Shown here: piece by piece, positions 56,236 through 64,000 of the stretch
Position numbering within the stretch: position 1 is the stretch's first letter
How the letters are laid out: every line of letters begins with the position of its first letter
Origin: Macrostomum hystrix
Taxonomy: Eukaryota > Platyhelminthes > Macrostomidae
Assembly (NCBI GenBank): GCA_950097015.1
Contig: CATNEN010000007.1
Coordinates: forward strand, 5,136,001 to 5,200,000
Direction: 5' to 3'
Length of the DNA: 64,000 nucleotides
The notes under the pieces: generated by a model
What the model was told of the DNA's origin: nothing
Seen by the model: the letters and a program-made list of their open reading frames with translations, nothing else
Databases searched by the model: none
Translations under genes and position numbers: made by a program

Positions 56236-56460
56236 CCTAGTGACCAACAGGTTGCTATGCAGTTTATGTACGTTGTCAAGCGGTTGCTTAGCGGTTGCTA
56301 TGCAGTTTATGTACGTTGTCAAGCGGTTGCTATGCGCTGCAAGTCTATTCTAAGGTTGGTAAAAAGTGGTTGCTAGGTGATCGGTTAAATTGTAAGGACA
56401 AATAGATGCAAAAATATGATAAACATCGGGTATAATGCGGTTGCTATGCTGTTGCTAGGC
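56236..56460 (+). repeat. GGTTGCTATGC-type degenerate repeat
   Basis: GCGGTTGCTATGCAGTTTAT plus GTACGTTGTCAAG occurs twice (near 56251 and 56292), and GGTTGCTA at least seven times. Origin unclear. Confidence 0.6.
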
Positions 56461-56503
56461 CGTGTTTTCAAGAAAAATAAGGTCAAGAGAAAAATTACGA
56501 GCA

Positions 56504-58503
56504 TCAGACGGCGATGATCTCGATTTCATCGGCCGCAATCTCCTGTTTTCTTTCCACGTCCACAACGTGGTACTTCATGTGAAGCTTGAGGCTCAGTCGG
56601 TGCGTGAAGCTCTTGCCGCAGATCTGGCACACGTGCGGCCTCTCGCCAGTGTGCAGCCGCATGTGGTCCTCCAGGGTGTTGGCCTGGCGAAAGCGCTGGC
56701 CGCACAGGTCGCATTTGTGCGGCTTGTCCCCGGTGTGGGTGAGCAGGTGATGGTTCAGGTGGGCCAGCTGGCGGAATGCCCGGCCGCACAGCTCGCAGTC
56801 GAACGGCTTCTCGTCACGGTGAATGCGCATGTGCACCTGGGTGTGGGGTTTATGGGATATGGAGTGTGGGTTTTGTGGGATATGGAGTGTGAGGTTTGTG
56901 GGATATGGAGTGTGGGTTTTGTGGGATATGGAGTGTGGGCTTTGTGGGATATGGAGTGTGGGCTTTGTGGGATATGGAGTGTGGGCTTTGTGGGATATGG
57001 AGTGTGGCTTTGTGGGATATGGAGTGTGGGCTTTGTGGGATTTGGAGTGTGGGGTTCGTGGGATATGGAGTGTGAGATTTTTCGTTAATTGGGGCGTAGA
57101 ATCTTTTGCTGATGTTGTTTTGGTTTATTCGCTTTCGGAGTGAATGGCTCGTGGGTTAAGGAGTGGTGTTTGTGAGGTATGTAGTGTGGGATTCATAAGG
57201 TTTTCGAGTAATTTATAAAGCCAATTGAATTTACGCAGCGCAATATACTCTAAAAAGCCTACTTGTAAGTAGGCAGCCCAGGAAAATACGCATCAAATTG
57301 TCGCTCTACCTTGAGATAGCCCTGATTGGCGTAGGTCTTGGAGCACACTGAGCACTGGTGCTTCTTGTCGGAATGATGCACCGGCAGGTGGCGCTTCAGG
57401 CTGGTTGGCGTGGCGAAGCTCTTGCCGCACTGCTTGCAAACGTAGGGCTTCTCGCCGGTGTGGGTCTCCAGGTGATTGCGCAGGTGTGCGAACAGGTGAA
57501 ACCGGCGCTGGCAGACGTAGCAGGAAAACCGCTTCTCCCGGTCCATTGTGAGCATGCGAGCTCGGACCACGGCTACCGAGGCACGCTGATGCTGCTGCTG
57601 CTGGAGAAGCTGGCGCTGCTGCTGATAAGACTGGTGCTGCTGCTGGTTCTGTTGGAGCTGATGCTGCTGCTGCTGCTGGCGGCTAATTAGCAGAGTGGAA
57701 GCCGCCGGAGAAGCGGAAGCCGTCAGCACCTGATGATGCTGATTGTGATTCTGCGCCGGTCTGGCAGCGGCGGCGGCGGCTGCAGCGGCCGTCCGCTGAA
57801 TGGCCGCGCTGACGGGACTGAAGTCCTGGCCGTGCTTGTCAGACAGGTAGTTGGCTAGCCGAGAGATGGTCGAGTTCAGGGTTGGCGCGTTGCTGCGGCC
57901 GCCGTGTAGCATCGCCAGCTCGCCACCCGTCTCATCATCGTCGTCATCTTCCTGACCATCAGCTACATCGTCGAGATCGTGAACTGCGGCGGTGCCGTCG
58001 TCAACATCATCGTCTTCGTCAGGCGCCGCCGAGGTGACGACAACCTCCTGGCCGGCCAGGGTGAACAGAGAGGCGACCGCCGCGTCGTCCACGGAGGCCA
58101 CCGCAGCCTCCGCCTCAGCAGCTGCAGCAGCAGCAGCTGCCGCCGACGACAAACTTGAAGAGCCGTCCCCGCTGACAATTCGGCGCCCAATGGTCGGCGT
58201 TGGCTGGACGTCGAATGGCTCCTCCTTGATCAGCATGCGGGAGACACCACCTCCACCTCCACGACTTCCTCGACCGCCGCCGCTTTCGCGACCCGGCGGC
58301 CCGGAGGCCAGCGACAGGTAGGCGGCGTTGCCGGGCCGGGGAGCGAAGCGGCTCTTCAGACTGGCGAGCATCCGGTTGAACTCTTCGTCATTGCAGACGC
58401 CGCCGCCGCCGGAGCCGTAGGCGGCTGCACCGGCAAAGTCATCGAATACTATCTCAACCTCAGGCTCCTCAATAGGCCGGAGCTGTGATTTGCGACTGCT
58501 CAT
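56504..58503 (-). CDS. C2H2 zinc-finger protein, six fingers (2 exons, 508 aa)
   Basis: Minus-strand exons 58503-57310 and 56836-56504; donor CTCAAG|GTAGAG, acceptor CACACCCAG, both phase 0, joining G-Y-L-K to V-H-M-R-I-H in the middle of finger 3. Fingers start near residues 326, 354, 382, 410, 438 and 466, with T-G-E-K-P-type linkers in several gaps. The N-terminal half is disordered: acidic runs, polyA, polyQ and L-I-K-E-E-P, which fits a SUMOylation site. Expected role: sequence-specific DNA binding in the nucleus. No specific orthologue recognised. The ATG is 54 nt after an ATTTGCAG acceptor at 58558-58560. A 23-bp array lies in the 473-nt intron. Confidence 0.88.
56843..57080 (+). repeat. 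23-bp minisatellite in the zinc-finger gene intron
   Basis: About ten copies of TGGGATATGGAGTGTGGGCT plus TTG. It starts within 10 bp of the acceptor of exon 2. The plus-strand frames over it are by-products. Confidence 0.95.
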
Positions 58504-58884
58504 GGTGTCTGCTTCACTGTCTGTAGCTGTTGCACTTGATCACCACTAAGCTGACAGCTGCAAATAAAAATATCCTTGATATAATTAGATCCAATGTGAT
58601 CTGCTTCTACAAGGCTTAGACCGGCAGTGCCATAGATTAAACGCACTCAATATAATTTATGACGACTTAGTATACTTCAAATAAATAATCTAATAATAGA
58701 CAATTACACAACTGATTAGATAAAAACAGTAGTAAAATATAAGTTAGGTAACCATCTGTATTCGCTTCAATCATTTGAACTTAAGTGCTCCATCCAGGTT
58801 CCAAATATATATCGTTCTCTCATCTTTCTAAAAAACGTTTCTAGCTTGCAAGAATAACACATCTAAAATTAAACGGCAAGCTGA

Positions 58885-60285
58885 TACCTCACTGAAGAAC
58901 AGGGGCGGATAGCTAACTGAAGGACAGGGGCGGATACCTCACTGAAGAACAGGGGCGGATAGCTTACTGAAGGACAGGGGCGGATAGCTTACTGAAGGAC
59001 AGGGGCGGATACTTCACTGAAGAACAGGGGCGGATAGCTTACTGAAGGACAGGGGCGGATACCTCACTGAAGAACAGGGGCGGATAGCTTACTGAAGGAC
59101 AGGGGCGGATAGCTCACCGAAGGACAGGGGGCGGATAGCTTACTGAAGGACAGGGGCGGATAGCTCACCGAAGGACAGGGGGCGGATAGCTTACTGAAGG
59201 ACAGGGGCGGATAGCTCACCGAAGGACAGGGGCTGATACCTCACTGAAGAACAGGGGCGAATAGCTTACTGAAGGACAGGGGCGGATAGCTCACCGAAGG
59301 ACAGGGGCTGATACCTCACTGAAGAACAGGGGCGGATAGCTTACTGAAGGACAGGGGCGGATAGCTTACTGAAGAACAGGGGCGGATACCTCACTGAAGA
59401 ACAGGGGCGAATAGCTTACTGAAGGACAGGGGCGGATATCTCACCGAAGGACAGGGGCGGATACCTCACTGAAGGACAGGGCGGATACCTCACTGAAGAA
59501 CAGGGGCGAATAGCTTACTGAAGGACAGGGGCGGATAGCTCACCGAAGGACAGGGCGGATACCTCACTAAAGGACAGGGCGGATAGCTCACTGAAGGACA
59601 AGGGGCGGATAGCTCACTGAAGGACAGGGCGGATACCTCACTGAAGGACAGGGCGGATAGGTCACTGAAGGACAAGGGGCGGATAGCTCACTGTAGGACA
59701 ACGGGCGGATAGCTCACTGAAGGGCAAGGGGCGGATAGCTCACTGAAGGACAAGGGGCGGATAGGTCACTGAAGGACAAGGGGCGGATAGGTCACTGAAG
59801 GACAGGGGCGGATAGGTCACTGAAGGACAGGGTCGGATAGGTCACTGAAGTACAGGGGCGGATAGGTCACTGAAGGACAAGGGGTGGATAGCTCACTGAA
59901 GGACAGGGGCGGATAGGTCACTGAAGGACAGGGGCGGATAGCTCACTGAAGGACAGGGGCGGATAGGTCACTGAAGGACAGGGCGGATAGGTCACTGAAG
60001 GACAGGGGCGGATAGGTCACTGAAGGACAGGGGCGGATAGGTTACTGAAGACAGGGGTGGATAGGTCACTGAAGGACAGGGGCGGATAGGTCACTGAAGG
60101 ACAGGGACGGATAGGTCACTGAAGGACAGGGGCGAATAGGTCACTGAAGGACAGGGGCGGATAGGTCACTGAAGGACAGGGGCGGATAGGTCACTGAAGG
60201 ACAGGGGCGGATAGGTCACTGAAGGACAGGGGCGGATAGGTCACTGAAGGACAGGGGCGGATAGGTCACTGAAGGACAGGGGCAC
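58885..60285 (+). repeat. 25-bp minisatellite
   Basis: About 56 copies of GATAGCTCACTGAAGGACAG plus GGGCG. The left half mixes ACCTCACTGAAGAA and GCTTACTGAAGGA types; the right half is mostly GGTCACTGAAGGA. It lies about 330 bp upstream of the zinc-finger gene leader. Confidence 0.97.
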
Positions 60286-61059
60286 CCTGAGTGCAAGCCG
60301 AGTCATCAGTAGAAAGGTCACAGAAATGCTAGAAGCAGACTGAGTGATTCGGTGGGTCAGAAGAGGGCAGTGAGACACGGCTGTGGCCAGACACTGATCC
60401 CGTTGATGAGCAGAAAAGCCATTAGCATACCAGAGTGGTGGGGAAGCACGCGCATGGGATTCCGAGAGGATTAAAAAGGAGGCGGGATTAACCTCATCTG
60501 CGGGGAGCACAGCCGCCTCCTTGCAGTGCAGGCAGGCTGCAGCTTTTGAATCTGAGAATAATGCGAAATCTGAAGGAGACATTTCAATCGGAAATGAGAG
60601 AGACGGGACTCAATAATGCTTGTCAGAGCGGAAACTATTTATACCCGAGGCTTCGGGGAGGGCATTTCAAAATGGTGGACATTGTGGGTTATCGAGCAGC
60701 CTCAGATATAATACGGATTCATTATGCGATTATGCAAACTAGTGGTGTAGCTGCTCCTGCGCGGAGAATTAAGCAATGCAGCTGGGAGTCTCACATGGGA
60801 GAAAGAGAACGAACTCACGCGTGACTTGAATAACACGAATAAGTTTAGATCAGGCATATCATTGTACCACTGTACAAACGGCAGGCACTTGAAGCTCCCA
60901 GGCATTTTTTGCTTTTTGAGTTGACTAAAACTATGCTAAGGTTTTAGTAAAACGTTGACTAAAACGTTTAGTTTTAAGTACAAAAAATTCGCTGCCGATT
61001 TTTTTCGCTATTAGCTTGATCAAATTTGTAAATTTGAAAAATCCTCTTAGTAAAGTCTC
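60286..61059. other. spacer, no convincing gene
   Basis: Overlapping frames of 67-113 codons on both strands lack support. TATTTATACC near 60639 and a CCCGAGGCTTCGGG hairpin follow each other; significance unknown. Confidence 0.35.
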
Positions 61060-61275
61060 AAATCCTATTTAAGTAGAGTCAAATCCTATTTGAGTAGAGT
61101 CAAATCCTATTTGAGTAGAGTCAAATCCTATTTGAGTAGAGTCAAATCCTATTTGAGTAGAGTCAAATCCTATTTGAGTAGAGTCAAATCCTATTTGAGT
61201 AGAGTCAAATCCTATTTGAGTAGAGTCAAATCCTATTTGAGTAGAGTCAAATCCTATTTGAGTACACTCAAATCC
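61060..61275 (+). repeat. 21-bp minisatellite
   Basis: About ten nearly perfect copies of GAGTAGAGTCAAATCCTATT plus T; both strands are open for seven-residue repeats because of the period. Confidence 0.95.
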
Positions 61276-61849
61276 TAGTAGTCTAAGAAGCCAAAAAAAC
61301 TCAAACAGGGGAGGGTGAAGGGCAAAAGTAGTCAAGGTAGACACGAGATCGATCTAATCATACTTCCCAACAAAGCGCAAAGAGCCCCTGTGAAATCTGA
61401 GAGCATTAATTAACTGAGCAGACTGCATCGTCATCGATAAGCGATGCTGCGATAATTCGACAACTCGAATATGTGAGAGGACGGGCGCGCCTAATTTAAG
61501 ATCCCCTTATTCCCTCCTGTCCCATAACTATCCCATAGTCCCTCTTCCCACAATGTCACAAGCTCCATCAATTAGTGTAGAAGTAGAGAGTTATAATTTA
61601 TTCTATGCGCGGTCGAGAAACCTAGGGTATTGCATTTAAAAATGGACCGCATTACTATGCTCAGCGCTGTACCTACTCACAGGGCGATAATTGTAAGACA
61701 AGACTGAGGACAAAGTTTAAACCTTAGCATAATGTCACCCAAAACTAAAAAAATTACTCGATTCTTCTATCATAATAACGGATTGCCGCAATCAACCCAT
61801 TCCGCTGACTCCTGAACACACACGCACACAGACACCGACTTTCCCATCG
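61276..61849. other. spacer, no gene seen
   Basis: Non-repetitive spacer without supported feature. Confidence 0.4.
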
Positions 61850-62035
61850 TCAGGCAGTGTACACTTCACTGTGCCTTGGAGGTTGGCCCTCAAGGGTGAA
61901 AATTGCACGAATAGCCCTTGAAGCCTTCCCTCCCAGACTGCGCCCCGAATGAATGCGGCCTCGCCGCGGAATCGAACTCAGGGACCTTGGTGCGAGAGGC
62001 AAACGCGTTAACCGCTCTGCTATTGAATCCACACT
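61850..62035 (-). mobile_element. tRNA-derived SINE, family 2
   Basis: On the minus strand: head with AGAGCGGTTAACGCGTTTGC and B-box-like GAGTTCGATTCC (plus 61968-61979), then CGCGGCGAGGCC, and a tail with CCCTTGAGGGCCAAC and CAAGGCACAGT. It matches 42170-42375 in order and wording. Confidence 0.85.
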
Positions 62036-62889
62036 TTTTTAACATAGTCTGATGGCAGAAGAGGTAGGAAAAAACTTTTACGTAGGGCAGTTAAAACATT
62101 TTCCGTTTTTTGCAGATGGGGAAGCTAGGAAATGGGAATTAATAAGTTATGAGTAAACTTAGGATATTGCCTCCTAGAGGGTGTTGATGGGAAAATTATA
62201 TTTATCCATATTTGGGTCGCTTCGCAAGAATAAGAGTACACACACATCATAGTTATGATATTGTAAGTATACTCAAACGCAGCATATTACCGGCATAACA
62301 TCCCGTTTAGGATGCGTGTGCCAAGACAGACTGAGGGGAGGGAGAAAATGGGAAATCAGTTGAGAAGATTATCTTGAGATGACGAAGATCCAACTGATTG
62401 ACACCTGGGACTTCAATATCTTCAGGTGTGTGTGTGGAAACCTTTTTTTACCTAAGTCTGACTCAGCGCTGGATAGAGTTTGAAAAAATTAGTGATGAGT
62501 TTGAGAAGTTCGCGCTGGCAAACAATATATATTTGGCGAGAAATTATAATCTACACGTGGCTCGTACTTATTTCTTCTTTTAGTCTAACCTACAAGGATG
62601 TTACCATGGCAACAAGAGACGACTTAAAATAATCAACTGCAAAAGCACAACTTGTAAGGCCACAAAATCCAAGGATTTATTTTCGCAACCGAAACCATAG
62701 TTTTTGACAGGCCAATGCAAATACAGATTTTGAAAGCAAAGCTGGCAGAACAGATTTTGGTGTCTAAAATGTACACAGACAAAAACAAGAAAGGACAGAG
62801 TATGATTGTGGAAGTTCGACGGAAAATTGGCCATATTTAATTGTGCTAGGAATTTTTACTGACTAATCAGGGGCCTCGTGACATAGGTT
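62036..62889. other. spacer, no gene seen
   Basis: AT-rich, with short frames only. Confidence 0.4.
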
Positions 62890-63015
62890 CATAGTAGGGT
62901 GACAGAGCTCTGATTGGTTGGGCCAGGGTAGGGTCACAGTTTTGATTGGTTGGGCCAGGGTAGGGTCACAGTTTTGATTGGTTGGGTCAGGGTAAGGTCA
63001 CACAGTTTTCGTTGG
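62890..63015 (+). repeat. 32-bp array carrying ATTGG (CCAAT) boxes
   Basis: Three to four copies of GATTGGTTGGGCCAGGGTAG plus GGTCACAGTTTT. ATTGG occurs at about 62913, 62945 and 62977, exactly 32 bp apart. Confidence 0.85.
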
Positions 63016-63063
63016 TTGGGTTGAGTCGGTTTTCAAAGGTCTCACCGGGTCAGGGTCAAGTTC

Positions 63064-63070
63064 TATAAAG
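63064..63070 (+). promoter_or_regulatory. TATA-like box downstream of the CCAAT array
   Basis: TATAAAG lies 50-150 bp after the ATTGG array and 52 bp before an ATG opening an 85-codon frame antisense to the CUB-LDLa gene. Could mark an antisense promoter; the frame itself is probably a shadow. Confidence 0.25.
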
Positions 63071-63129
63071 TGCAGGTTCGTGCATGTCACAAGTTGAGTA
63101 TAGCGAGTACAGCTGAGTACAATGCTTAG

Positions 63130-64000
63130 TCAGGCCAGTGCAAAAGTCAGACAGAACAGGAGAGCTACGCAGCTGAAGGAAGATGCGAGCGAGGGAGCAG
63201 CCGGGTTGCGCTCCCGCCGCCAGACCCCGTCGCTAAGCAACCCCGAAGCGGCTCCGTTGTCGAGATATCGACAGTCGGCTTCGTCGGCCGGCGTAGGCAG
63301 GGTGTCGTTACCGTTGGCATTGGCAACGCCGGTGGAGTTCAGACAGTCGTCGAAGCCGTTGCACCTGTGGGTGCCGTAGACGCAGCCGAGGCCGCCGCCG
63401 CACCAGAAGCCGCCGCGGAATTCACACAAAAAGGCCCGATCGGCCGGGGTTGAAACATCCGACGCGAATTCGGCGTAGACGTGAGCAGAGATTGTCGTTA
63501 CGATCGGCGAGGGCGAAGATGAGGGCGAAGATAAAGAGGAAGGCGAAGCCGAACTATCAGCGAAGGACGAATGACCATTGTACCAGGTAATGCTTGTAAA
63601 CCTGCAAGAATTGAAAAGAAATTTGAGAATCGTTGTTCGCAAAATGTATCGCAAAAGACAAAAAACGGTATCTAAGTTAGTTGGGTCAGATTGCGCAGCA
63701 TCTGTCGGGGTCAGATTGAAGCTCCTAACCTCATTGTCACTGGGCAATAAGAGACAAGGGATAAAAACACAGGCGGCACTCACCTGTAGCGAGGCCTGTA
63801 CACAACCGGGTAGGCGTGTGACCGGCAGGTGAACTCAACCATGCGGTCTGGCGGACTGCCTGCGGCCGCCTGGCCCAGCAGGGGGCTAGCCAGAGCCGAG
63901 GCCAGGACAAAGCGCTGGCCGCAGGGCACGGCCGATAGGCGGAAGGCCAGACGCCAGGCCAGCTGGCCGACATCGTCCCGCTGGCAGCCGAGGGCCGCCC
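63130..64000 (-). CDS. CUB-LDLa extracellular protein, probably GPI-anchored (3' end)
   Basis: Two minus-strand exons: 64000-63784 (continues beyond the window) and 63601-63130. Donor TACAG|GTGAGT, acceptor TTCTTGCAG; phase 2 matches (R-Y-R-F-T-S-I-T-W). The first exon reads L-S-A-V-P-C-G-Q-R-F-V-L-A and F-T-C-R-S-H-A-Y, CUB-like. The second gives W-Y-N-G-H-S, a Ser/Pro-rich stretch and A-H-V-Y-A-E-F-A-S-D, the end of a CUB-like domain. An LDL-receptor class A module follows: six Cys with R-C-N-G-F-D-D-C. Its last loop (L-N-S-T-G to D-E-A-D-C) is longer than usual. The protein ends in a hydrophobic stretch (C-V-A-L-L-F-C-L-T-F-A-L-A) with no cytoplasmic tail, as in GPI-anchor signals. The CUB-LDLa order recalls NETO/SOL-type auxiliary subunits, but orthology is not established. 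Confidence 0.72.

Noticed and set aside
63122-63379. 85-codon plus-strand gene
   Set aside because: It is antisense to the well-supported LDLa exon and has no recognisable domain.

Overview
The window is animal nuclear DNA: GC-rich exons split by GT-AG introns, AT-rich spacers, an intact Ty3/Gypsy retrotransposon, tRNA-derived SINEs and an extraordinary density of minisatellites (about 25 arrays, roughly a quarter of the sequence). A cilia gene (ODAD3), a TRH-receptor-like GPCR, and several genes with a pyrimidine-rich 3' splice site only 6-54 nt before the first ATG (as in spliced-leader trans-splicing) suggest a flatworm or another small lophotrochozoan. A Macrostomum-like free-living flatworm would fit, but the species is inferred, not shown.

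Layout. 1-3911: Gypsy element cut by the left edge, with a candidate 3' LTR. 4050-6557 (+): the 3' exons of a noncanonical poly(A)/U polymerase, two introns each filled by a private minisatellite. 7636-9510: three arrays. 9511-10539 (-): decayed kinase and ankyrin sequences. 11034-12680: arrays and a tRNA-SINE. 12928-17681 (-): complete three-exon TRH-receptor-like GPCR (416 aa), intron 1 made largely of a 20-bp array that recurs at 18.3-19.2 kb and 20.2-21.6 kb. 22807-25247 (-): two-exon ODAD3/CCDC151 (539 aa). 27455-33701 (+): two-exon SMIM29-like small membrane protein (162 aa) whose 5.8-kb intron holds a 4-kb 24-bp array and two SINEs. 34.4-39.7 kb: arrays and a MITE-like element. 41651-46430 (+): eight-exon coiled-coil gene (721 aa) resembling MPHOSPH9 at its C-terminus. 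47482-48327 (+): HCFC1R1-like gene. 48.4-54.3 kb: arrays with no convincing gene. 56504-58503 (-): two-exon six-finger C2H2 protein (508 aa). 58.9-63.0 kb: arrays and a second SINE family. 63130-64000 (-): 3' end of a CUB-LDLa, probably GPI-anchored, protein.

The genes do not form a pathway. Their shared property is architectural: nearly every intron above about 220 nt is lengthened by its own minisatellite or by a SINE or LINE, while short introns (110-182 nt) are plain. Most repeat units are 20-26 bp. Exon joins below were made by eye from splice motifs and reading phase; all internal junctions agree in phase.
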